Positions 11,001-18,508 of a stretch of DNA of 64,000 bases are shown here, in pieces (position 1 is the stretch's first letter; each line of letters opens with the position of its first letter). The notes under the pieces were generated by a model. That model was not told the origin of the DNA and made no database searches. It saw only the letters and a list, made by a program, of their open reading frames with translations. The translations under genes were made by a program, and so were the position numbers. Origin of the DNA: Croceitalea marina (GTDB lineage: Bacteria > Bacteroidota > Bacteroidia > Flavobacteriales > Flavobacteriaceae); assembly GCF_042684265.1 (NCBI RefSeq), contig NZ_JBHULB010000006.1, positions 124,001 through 188,000 on the forward strand. Direction: 5' to 3'.

Positions 11001-12094
11001 TTCAATACAGTGATGGAACTTACCTAAACCAGGCAATTACCAATTTCACTTACTCTTTTTGGATAAAACCAAGTTCGTTATCCGGAATTCAAACATTACT
11101 GGATGAGGGTGGTAGCACTAACGGTCTTGCTATACGTCTTAACAATAATAGCCTCCAAAGTGCATTCAGGGAAAGCAATACTCAAATCGATATCCCTAGT
11201 TTAACTTTTCCCAATGATGGGGATTGGCATCATTTAGCACTTACTTACGAAAATGGTACAGTTATCATGTATCTTGATGGTATAGGGACTACACCACTCA
11301 ACACTGGTTTTGGCACCTTATCATCTCATAGTAGCGCACACTCTTTTGGTCGCACTAATGGCGGAGATAGTTTCGATTCTTCCGATATTAATTACTACAA
11401 TGGTTTAATGGATGAAATAGTACACTATCCAACAGCTTTGACACAAACAGAAATTAACAGCCTTTTCACACAAATATTCTGGGATACGGATAATGACAAC
11501 GTACCAGACTATTTAGATACTGATAGTGATAATGATGACTGTGCTGATGCCGATGAGGCCTATGCACTTTTTGGCACGGATAGTAACAACGACGGAACAT
11601 TTGGAGGAGTCATAACTAATACAGACGTCAATACAAATGGACTAGTAATATCCGCAGGTATTAATGGGGCTGGCAACACATATACAACGACTCCTGCAAT
11701 AAGCACTACTTCAACAAACTATACCTTTCAAGAGGTCGGCGTAGGAGCTTCCATTTCAGTTCAACCTGAAGATGAAAAGGTATTCTCATCAGAAAATGCA
11801 GTTTTTGACCTTACAACCAGTGCCGCTGCCTATCAATGGCAGGTGAGTATCAATGAAGGCGCGACCTTTAACAATATCAATAATGGTACGGAGTACTCAG
11901 GTACATCAACCGCTACCCTAACAGTGATATCCGCAGATGCTAGTATGAATGGATATGTGTATAGAGTCATTGTTACGGGAAGTAATGGCAATTATGTATG
12001 TGATGAGGTAATATCTGATGAAGTAACACTAACTGTTGGTCCAAGAACCGTAATCACTAATCGTAGAATAACGTTTAGGGTTAAAAAGAACTAA
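8051..12094 (+). CDS. Large secreted multidomain protein: IgGFc-binding-like, DUF11, TSP3 and LamG domains
   Basis: An N-terminal signal peptide ending SYAQ is followed by a roughly 350-residue region resembling the IgGFc-binding N-terminal family (LGIMATEDNTTVTLSG), a stretch with Ig-like character, a DUF11 conserved-repeat domain (about 550-665; VVTDILPSGLTLVSASPS), calcium-binding thrombospondin type 3 repeats (DLDDDNDGILD), a LamG/concanavalin-like domain (about 935-1135) and further TSP3 and Ig-like segments. An approximately 85-residue module occurs twice (bases about 10157-10420 and 11481-11740). It probably acts at the cell surface in adhesion. Unlike its neighbours it lacks a recognisable T9SS type A or B domain and ends in a short basic tail, NRRITFRVKKN. 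Start ATG follows the terminator and a plausible promoter. Confidence 0.88.
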   Translation: MISVKRIVLSTFFLCSTWSYAQLSDLHYLPPLRQGANNAAISDQAIYLSTPETTSFTVNAYRGTNTTPIATFSISNATPAVYTLTTGNNNITLVDDANTGVVLSNSGLRFEAPGGENFYVNYRGQSGSQGASLTSKGRIALGTSFKWGGVPNLGSENSKSNTLGIMATEDNTTVTLSGYDPNCEFRVGTNRAGITDNTYTITLDENESFVFETYIGNSPTLAHERGWIGASIESDRAIAISNGSLNFGRQAGNSNRDAGIDQPVPENRLGKEYVFIRGNGNANGWTEFPLIIATQNNTQIFINGSATPIATINEGDFFEIPSTNYSSNAVGSNMYVRTSKDAYAYQCVGGSTDAYTQGLNFVAPVSCLLRDTMDNIPSITDVAGITISGGVTITASTTTPDSNIIVTDGGGTVTLPSSLAVTGTSDWKTFYLPNLTGNVSVQSTGPIAVGFFGFNGARGVAGYYSGFDTTPDVGLQISGTTCLPGAFLEVASGETFDAYQWYDDNGLISGATSSTYSPTTAGDYFLRVTKGTCSYDSNPMSVYYCNPDIIINKYSNTATATEGDTVIFTIEIQSFGVNPVTNLVVTDILPSGLTLVSASPSVGIWSSPDWTIGTLNSGDLETIILTVTVDDLPLTQESQTITNTATHVQDQTDTNLTADSPSASLIVNSDHDNDGVFDATDLDDDNDGILDSFECSGGTPCLDTDGDSIPDYLDIDSDNDGCSDADEAYASSGTDSNGDGSYGGVITNAQVNTNGLVTSAGLNGAGDAYTTTPATATSLTGNTFQIATQATVDETALTDQIAIDGSSTSFTITSASAESTQTFSSGNPNYTLPPATDTSIALAYQWQENGVALSDSGVYSGTSTNTLNISDMTGLGGNIYTLVVTHTDNVCINIESSARLEIDSDSDGVGDSTDLDDDNDGILDTDEYNCDPPVSGFDGYWPLNDSTDDISGNSHNLIAGNVSFSTDSKCGLNSASFDGSGDYLQYSDGTYLNQAITNFTYSFWIKPSSLSGIQTLLDEGGSTNGLAIRLNNNSLQSAFRESNTQIDIPSLTFPNDGDWHHLALTYENGTVIMYLDGIGTTPLNTGFGTLSSHSSAHSFGRTNGGDSFDSSDINYYNGLMDEIVHYPTALTQTEINSLFTQIFWDTDNDNVPDYLDTDSDNDDCADADEAYALFGTDSNNDGTFGGVITNTDVNTNGLVISAGINGAGNTYTTTPAISTTSTNYTFQEVGVGASISVQPEDEKVFSSENAVFDLTTSAAAYQWQVSINEGATFNNINNGTEYSGTSTATLTVISADASMNGYVYRVIVTGSNGNYVCDEVISDEVTLTVGPRTVITNRRITFRVKKN

Positions 12095-12199
12095 GACTCA
12101 ATCGTAATTCTTAACTATTAGAAGAAATTCCAACCTGTTATGTAACAATTTGTATTCAAGGTCGTCAAGTTAGTATAACAATCAAAAACGAACTCCAAC

Positions 12200-13096
12200 T
12201 TGGAAACAATACTAACCGTAACCAACCTTACCAAGAAATTTGGCCATTTAACCGCTGTAAAAAACCTTTCGTTTACCATCGAAAAAGGTAATGTCTATGG
12301 CATTCTAGGCCCAAATGGAAGTGGTAAATCAACAACTTTGGGCATTATTTTAAATGTGGTCAATAGAACAGCCGGAGAATTTAGTTGGTTTGATGGAAAT
12401 ACCTCAACCCATGAAGCTTTGAAAAAAGTTGGTGCCATTATTGAACGGCCTAACTTTTACCCTTATATGACCGCAGAGCAAAACCTAAAATTGGTTTGTA
12501 AAATCAAAGAGGTTTCTCAAGATAAAATTCTTGAAAAATTAGAATTGGTCGGTCTTTTGGATAGAAAGGCCAGTAAGTTTAAAACCTACTCTTTGGGTAT
12601 GAAACAACGTTTGGCCATTGCCTCTGCCCTATTGAATGATCCTGAAATTTTAATATTGGATGAACCCACAAATGGATTGGACCCTCAGGGAATTCATCAG
12701 ATTAGAGAAATCATTCAAAAAATAGCCTCGCAAGGGACTACTATTCTATTGGCCTCACATCTTTTAGATGAGGTAGAAAAGGTTTGCAGCCACGTTGTTA
12801 TTCTCCGAAAAGGAGAAAAATTGTATTCTGGTCCAGTTGATGGTATGCTTGCAAGTCATGGCTTTTTTGAGTTAAGAACTAATGATATGGAAGCATTAAA
12901 ATCGCTTTTGGAAAAAAATGCAAGTTTTGGTAAAATAGAAGCTAACAATGGAATTCTTACAGCATATTTAAAAGAAGAGATGAATGCTGAAGAATTAAAC
13001 AAAGTGTTATTTGAGAAAGGTTTAGTGCTTTCACACCTTGTAAAACGCAAAGAAAGTTTAGAAGAACAATTTTTGACACTAACCAAAAACAACTAA
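12200..13096 (+). CDS. ABC transporter ATP-binding protein (exporter, ABC-2 type partner)
   Basis: This 298-residue ATPase energises the membrane protein encoded 6 nt downstream. Walker A GPNGSGKST (about residues 38-46), signature YSLGMKQR, Walker B ILILDEPTNGLDP and the switch His in LLASHLLDEVEKV are all present. The C-terminal 80 residues form the accessory region typical of drug/antibiotic-type ABC-2 ATPases. No ATG precedes the conserved N terminus; the frame starts at TTG, giving METILTVTNL, which matches the usual start position of the family. Substrate unknown. It sits inside a same-strand block of secreted-protein genes. Confidence 0.93.
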   Translation: METILTVTNLTKKFGHLTAVKNLSFTIEKGNVYGILGPNGSGKSTTLGIILNVVNRTAGEFSWFDGNTSTHEALKKVGAIIERPNFYPYMTAEQNLKLVCKIKEVSQDKILEKLELVGLLDRKASKFKTYSLGMKQRLAIASALLNDPEILILDEPTNGLDPQGIHQIREIIQKIASQGTTILLASHLLDEVEKVCSHVVILRKGEKLYSGPVDGMLASHGFFELRTNDMEALKSLLEKNASFGKIEANNGILTAYLKEEMNAEELNKVLFEKGLVLSHLVKRKESLEEQFLTLTKNN

Positions 13097-13102
13097 CTAG
13101 CC

Positions 13103-13936
13103 ATGGTACGATTATTACAGATAGAATTTATAAAACTTTGGAACAATAGAGCTAGTAAAGTTCTGATCATATCCTATTTTGTTCTTTTGACATCGATTGC
13201 ATTAGTAGCAGCAATAAAGTTTGATATTGGGCCTATAAAATTTCATTTGGCCGAAATAGGTATTTTCAACTTTCCATACATCTGGCATTTCAACACTTTT
13301 GTAACGGCCTTTTTCAAACTATTCCTTGCCATTATCATAGTATCTATGATGGCAAACGAATACAGTAACAAGACCATAAAACAGAACTTAATAGACGGTC
13401 TCTCAAAAAAAGAATTTATCCTATCTAAGTTTTTAACGGTTGTTTCTTTTTCCTTGATATCGACACTTTTTGTATTCGTTGTATCACTCATATTGGGTTT
13501 GATCTATTCTGATTTCAACGAACTATCGATAATATTTTCAGATTTGGAATTTGTGTTTGCCTTTTTCATAAAATTAATGGGCTTCTTTTCTTTCTGTCTT
13601 TTTCTAGGAATATTTGTAAAGCGATCTGCGTTTGCGCTTGGTTTTCTGGTAATTTGGCAAATAGTAGAAGGTATTACACGAGGTTTAATCAGATGGAAAC
13701 TATTCGATGCCGATACCACTGACACCATAATGGGTTTCTTTCCATTACAATCCATGTTCAATCTAATAAAAGAACCTATTACCCGATTGGAAGCCGTACA
13801 AACCGTAGCCGATCAAGTTGGTGAAAAAATTACACTTAATTACGGCGTTCACTGGTATGAAATTCTAATTGTTCTCGCTTGGACAGCAATTTTCATCTAT
13901 TTATCCTATGCACTATTAAAGAAAAGAGATTTGTAG
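13103..13936 (+). CDS. ABC-2 type membrane permease
   Basis: A 277-residue integral membrane protein with about six hydrophobic segments, beginning LLQIEFIKLWNNRASKV as in ABC-2 permeases and ending with a helix before LLKKRDL. The conserved NEYSNKTIKQNLIDGLSKKEF stretch after the second helix marks the ABC-2 family. Together with the ATPase 6 nt upstream it forms a complete exporter. The next gene begins 27 nt after its stop, so read-through into the T9SS cargo genes is possible. Substrate cannot be inferred. Confidence 0.88.
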   Translation: MVRLLQIEFIKLWNNRASKVLIISYFVLLTSIALVAAIKFDIGPIKFHLAEIGIFNFPYIWHFNTFVTAFFKLFLAIIIVSMMANEYSNKTIKQNLIDGLSKKEFILSKFLTVVSFSLISTLFVFVVSLILGLIYSDFNELSIIFSDLEFVFAFFIKLMGFFSFCLFLGIFVKRSAFALGFLVIWQIVEGITRGLIRWKLFDADTTDTIMGFFPLQSMFNLIKEPITRLEAVQTVADQVGEKITLNYGVHWYEILIVLAWTAIFIYLSYALLKKRDL

Positions 13937-13963
13937 TATATTGCTTTTTGCATATACTCAAAA

Positions 13964-16675
13964 ATGTTTCAAAAAAGTGCTTGGATAGGAATACTATTTT
14001 TTTTCCCGTTGCTATTAATAGCTCAGGGAGAAACTTCTAATTGGTATTTTGGAAACAGGGCTGGTATACAATTCCAAAATGATGGTACCGTAATACCCCT
14101 GACTGATGGGCAAATCGATACTTTTGAAGGCTGTGCGTCGATATCTGACAGTTTTGGAGATTTACTATTTTACACAGATGGTATAACGGTATATACCAAA
14201 AACCATGAAGTAATGCCCAATGGGAATGGGTTATTCGGAGATCCTTCAAGCACGCAATCAGCCATTATTGTTCCAAAACCTCAAGACCCTGAAAAACTTT
14301 ATATTTTTACCGTTGACACTTCTATTGCTGAAGACGATCCAAATCGTGGACTCAACTATTCTTTAGTTGATATGACCTTGAATAATGGAAATGGGGAAGT
14401 AGTAGAAAAAAATGTAAGGTTGCTCGACCATTGTTCAGAAAAAATCACAGCAGTTGTAAAAGACTGTTTTGAGCAGTCGATTTGGGTTATGGCCTTTTCG
14501 ACAGAAAATGGCTCTGAAGCTGCCTATAATACCTACCATGCATTCGAAGTTAATACTTCGGGGGTAGAAAAAAATTCTATAAGGAGTAGTTTCGATATTG
14601 AAATAGGTGATGCGAGAGGTTCCATGAAATTTAATGCGGATGGAAGTAAACTTGTAAGTGCTAATTCTAACGATGGTCTATTTTTATATGACTTTGATAA
14701 AGAGGTCGGTGTTGTTTCAAATCAACTAGTACTTTCAATAAACGGCGATAATCCATTTCCTTATGGGGTAGAATTTTCCCCAAATCAGCAATTTTTATAT
14801 GTACATTCATCAAACAATGCTCCTGCAAGCGAAGTTGGCACACATACATCATCTCTTGTTCAATTTGACATTTCACAAAATGATGTTGAAGGTTCTCAAA
14901 TCATAATCGATGAAAGACCAATATTTCGTGGGGCCCTGCAACTGGGATCAGATGGCAGAATTTATAGGACCATAGCCGAAAACTATTTTAGAGGCACCCC
15001 AAGTTTAGGAGTTATTCAAAATCCTGATGAAAAAGGAACAGCTGCAAATTACCTACACAATGCCATTACTCTTAATGGGCGAAATGGTACGCAAGGCTTA
15101 CCGCCTTTTATACAATCGTTTTTTGATAAAACCTCCCTGGTTAAAAATACGGATGGAACAAAAAGCAATACCTTATCCATTTGCATAAATGAAGGTTTTG
15201 TTCTCGAAGCGGAGCTAATCGCTGGAGCTACTTACAACTGGCAAAAAGATGGTGTGCCGATTTCAAATACCGGTGCTACTCTGCAAATAAATTCCGCACT
15301 CCCTGAGGACTCTGGTAGGTATAGCCTAGAAATAATTTTACCTGACATCAATACATGCCCGATTATTGGCGAGGCTTTGATTTCAGTTAACAAACTACCG
15401 GAAACTCCGACAATATTTTTATCACAATGCGATATCGATGAAATTGACTCTCAAGACGGAATTACTACTTTTAACCTTGAACAGATCATCATCGATAACG
15501 ATTCTTATTTTTTCTATGAAACCTTAACCGATAGCGATAATAATAATTTTATACAAGAGCCGGTAGGGTATCTAAATATAAATCCATTTACCAGCACTAT
15601 ATACTATAAGAAAATCAATGAATACGGTTGTGAAAGCATTGGTGAACTTAATCTAGAAGTTATTCCAACCCTTACAAGTAATGATAGTAAGAGAACTCTT
15701 TATACCTGTGATGAAAACCCAAATGATTTAATTCTAAATGGCAATTTTAATCTATTGGATGCCATTGATACTGCGACCTTAGAAAACTTTGAAGTGTCTT
15801 TTTATGAAAACAGAAACAACGCAACGCTTGAAATAGAACCGATTGCCACAGTTTATAATAGTGAGCCGAACACAGTATATGCCAGAATAGAAAATAACAA
15901 TCAATGTGTAAATACCTTAGAAGTAGATTTAGTAATTAATCCGACTCCAAAATTTGATTTTCCCGAGCAAATGCTGTTCTGTACCGATGGCCCTCCTGAA
16001 ATAATTACAGCACCTGATGGGTTTGATCTTTATAGATGGAGACAGGTGAATGCTAGTTCATCTTTTGATCTAAGTAATGCTAGAGAACTTTCAGTTAATA
16101 GTATTGGATTATATGAATTGGAAATAGGATATAAGTATGTTCAAGGAGGAGCGGTTTATGAATGTACTTATGCCAAACGTTTTGAGGTATTACCCTCGAA
16201 TAAAGCCATTATTGACAACATTAATATTCAAGATATTTCCGATAATAACATTGTAGAAATTATAGTTTCAGGTGATGGTGATTATGAATTCTCATTGGAC
16301 GGAACGAGCTATCAAGATTCGAATATTTTTACCGATGTTCAACCGGGAATCTTTTCAATTTTTATTCAAGACAAAAATAATTGTGGTATCACTGAAGATT
16401 TAATTTCTGTTGTTGGTTACCCAAAATTTTTTACGCCAAACGGCGATGGAATTCATGATTCTTGGCAAATCATTGGTCTAAATTCAAAATTTCAACCGAA
16501 TAGTACGATTTCCATTTTCAATAGATATGGAAACTTAGTTGCGCTATTTAATGTAACTTCTGAAGGTTGGGATGGTACTTATAATAATAATCCCTTACCT
16601 GAAGCCGATTATTGGTTTAGAACCACCTTGGAAGATGGAAGAATATTTAAAGGCCACTTTGCGTTAAAAAGATAA
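13964..16675 (+). CDS. Secreted protein with propeller-like N terminus and T9SS type B sorting domain
   Basis: A 903-residue protein. The signal peptide ends near LLLIAQ; the mature protein opens ETSNWYFGNRAGIQF, typical of a flavobacterial family whose first 380 residues look like a repeated beta-propeller (SADGS-like blades such as MKFNADGSKLVSAN and VEFSPNQQFLYVHSS). An Ig-like domain follows (about 400-475; NWQKDGVPISNTGA, EDSGRYSLEI), then Cys-bearing linker modules, one SprB-like unit, and the type B sorting domain (FFTPNGDGIHDSW, IFNRYGNLV, SEGWDG, GHFALKR). T9SS removes this domain on export and the protein is expected on the surface or in the medium. Function beyond export is unknown. 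Confidence 0.9.
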   Translation: MFQKSAWIGILFFFPLLLIAQGETSNWYFGNRAGIQFQNDGTVIPLTDGQIDTFEGCASISDSFGDLLFYTDGITVYTKNHEVMPNGNGLFGDPSSTQSAIIVPKPQDPEKLYIFTVDTSIAEDDPNRGLNYSLVDMTLNNGNGEVVEKNVRLLDHCSEKITAVVKDCFEQSIWVMAFSTENGSEAAYNTYHAFEVNTSGVEKNSIRSSFDIEIGDARGSMKFNADGSKLVSANSNDGLFLYDFDKEVGVVSNQLVLSINGDNPFPYGVEFSPNQQFLYVHSSNNAPASEVGTHTSSLVQFDISQNDVEGSQIIIDERPIFRGALQLGSDGRIYRTIAENYFRGTPSLGVIQNPDEKGTAANYLHNAITLNGRNGTQGLPPFIQSFFDKTSLVKNTDGTKSNTLSICINEGFVLEAELIAGATYNWQKDGVPISNTGATLQINSALPEDSGRYSLEIILPDINTCPIIGEALISVNKLPETPTIFLSQCDIDEIDSQDGITTFNLEQIIIDNDSYFFYETLTDSDNNNFIQEPVGYLNINPFTSTIYYKKINEYGCESIGELNLEVIPTLTSNDSKRTLYTCDENPNDLILNGNFNLLDAIDTATLENFEVSFYENRNNATLEIEPIATVYNSEPNTVYARIENNNQCVNTLEVDLVINPTPKFDFPEQMLFCTDGPPEIITAPDGFDLYRWRQVNASSSFDLSNARELSVNSIGLYELEIGYKYVQGGAVYECTYAKRFEVLPSNKAIIDNINIQDISDNNIVEIIVSGDGDYEFSLDGTSYQDSNIFTDVQPGIFSIFIQDKNNCGITEDLISVVGYPKFFTPNGDGIHDSWQIIGLNSKFQPNSTISIFNRYGNLVALFNVTSEGWDGTYNNNPLPEADYWFRTTLEDGRIFKGHFALKR

Positions 16676-16721
16676 TTTAAATCGGTATTTTTTGTAAATT
16701 AAAGGGTTTGACTTTTATCAA

Positions 16722-18464
16722 ATGTTAAAAAAATTGCTTCTTATAATCACTGTCTTAGGCATTGGACGAACTTTTGCTCAATCCTGCCCCGCCCTACTAA
16801 ATCCAGTTGCCGGTCAGACCAACGTACCAGTAGAATCTACAATAGTCTGGGAGGAGGTTGCTGGTGTACCGGGTTATAGAATTTCATTGGGAACTACTCC
16901 CGGAGGTGATGATATAATTTCAAATCGTTTGGTGGGTAGTGCAACTTTTTTTACTCCTCCACTTGGCTTGCCAGAAAATACTGAGATATATGTTACAATA
17001 ACATTGTTTTTCTTTGATAATCTTGACGATATTATTTGTACTAGCCTATCTTTTACTACAGAGAATTTTTCGGAAACCCCGGAATGCACCACACTGAACA
17101 GGCCATTAAATGGGGCTATTGAAGTGAACGCTGGTACAAACATTACGTGGAATTATAGCGCAAGAGCGACGTCATATATTTTGTCCATAGGCACAACTTT
17201 AGGAGGTACCGATATCGCCGATAATATCCCTGTTGGAAATATTTTAACTTATAATCCCCCTGCTAATCTTCCAACCAATACCGAAATATTCGTAGAAATA
17301 ATTGCTTTGAACCGAATCGGGATGACTACAAATTGTAGTATACAAACATTTACTACAGCAGAGATTGTAGTTAATTTGGGGTGTGCGACTCTAATATCAC
17401 CTAGAAATGGAGATAGCGATGTGCCATTAACTCCAATATTAGAATGGACAGAAGTACCTGGTGCTACAGGGTATCTTGTCTCTATTGGAACGACTCCTGA
17501 GGATAAAAATATTCTCGATAATGGAAATTTTTCAACCAACAGTACTTTAGTATTAGATTTTGAACCAAACCGAACTATATTCGTGACAATAACTCCATAT
17601 AATGAATTGGGTGAGGCTATAAATTGTGGACAAGAAAGCTTCTCTACTGCAATAGGGTGTGGACCATTTTTAGATAGGCTAACCGGCGAATTCATTACAT
17701 TGTTTCCAGAATTTGATTTTCCAAATACATTTAATATTTGTGAAAACTCACCATCTTTCAATTTAACTACAGATGTGAATGCGGAAAACTATAGATGGGT
17801 AAGTACAACTTCAATTGGCACCGAAATAGCCGTAATTTCAAATACACAAGAAGTTGAAATTTCTGAAGGTGGCTTTTACAGGTTGGAGGTTAGCAATTTT
17901 GCAGATCCAGATGGTAATGCTATTCCCTGTACTACTTCAAAAGAATTTCAAGTTCAAGTCATACCTGGTCCACTTATCGAAAATGTCAATGTTGAACGAA
18001 ATGAAGATAGTCTTATACTTACCTTAACGGTTACTGGAGATAGTCAATATGAATTTGCCCTAAATGACATTAATGGACCTTATCAAATTAGTAATGTTTT
18101 TCGGAACGCTCCATTGGGTGATAACACAGTCTACGTTAGAGACATAAATGAAGAAAATTGCACTGTATCTGAAGAAATAAAAAGTGATTCAATAAGGGAT
18201 GGATTTCCAAAATTTTTCACCCCAAATGGCGATACTATAAACGATTTTTGGCAATTTTCCCAGCCCCCTAATTCTGAAGAGGTATTTCTTTTAACCATCA
18301 AAATCTATGACCGTTATGGTCAATTCTTGGCACAAGTAGATCCTAAGTCTATTGGATGGGATGGCACTTTCAATGGAAAGCCACTCCCTTCCGGAGGATA
18401 TTGGTTTAAGGCCGTGGATGATACCCAACGCGAAATACAAGGATTTTTTACCTTAAAAAGATAG
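16722..18464 (+). CDS. Secreted protein with three Fn3-like repeats and T9SS type B sorting domain
   Basis: A 580-residue protein: signal peptide ending TFAQ, then three homologous modules of about 95 residues (around 20-115, 117-211 and 213-310), each starting CxxLxxPxxG and carrying GYRISLGTTPGGDDI-like strands, which resemble fibronectin type III folds. A Cys-rich linker and one SprB-like unit precede the type B sorting domain (FFTPNGDTINDFW, IYDRYGQFL, IGWDG, GFFTLKR). The start is 46 nt after the previous stop, so the two cargo genes may be cotranscribed. Likely an adhesive or binding surface protein; ligand unknown. Confidence 0.9.
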   Translation: MLKKLLLIITVLGIGRTFAQSCPALLNPVAGQTNVPVESTIVWEEVAGVPGYRISLGTTPGGDDIISNRLVGSATFFTPPLGLPENTEIYVTITLFFFDNLDDIICTSLSFTTENFSETPECTTLNRPLNGAIEVNAGTNITWNYSARATSYILSIGTTLGGTDIADNIPVGNILTYNPPANLPTNTEIFVEIIALNRIGMTTNCSIQTFTTAEIVVNLGCATLISPRNGDSDVPLTPILEWTEVPGATGYLVSIGTTPEDKNILDNGNFSTNSTLVLDFEPNRTIFVTITPYNELGEAINCGQESFSTAIGCGPFLDRLTGEFITLFPEFDFPNTFNICENSPSFNLTTDVNAENYRWVSTTSIGTEIAVISNTQEVEISEGGFYRLEVSNFADPDGNAIPCTTSKEFQVQVIPGPLIENVNVERNEDSLILTLTVTGDSQYEFALNDINGPYQISNVFRNAPLGDNTVYVRDINEENCTVSEEIKSDSIRDGFPKFFTPNGDTINDFWQFSQPPNSEEVFLLTIKIYDRYGQFLAQVDPKSIGWDGTFNGKPLPSGGYWFKAVDDTQREIQGFFTLKR

Positions 18465-18508
18465 CAAAATCTTCTTCTTTTCCTTCATCCCTTTAGTACT
18501 TTTACTTT

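Noticed and set aside
17249..17761. A 170-codon open frame on the minus strand opposite the Fn3-repeat gene
   Set aside because: Overlaps a clear T9SS cargo gene in full; composition is that of a shadow and no signal or motif is visible.
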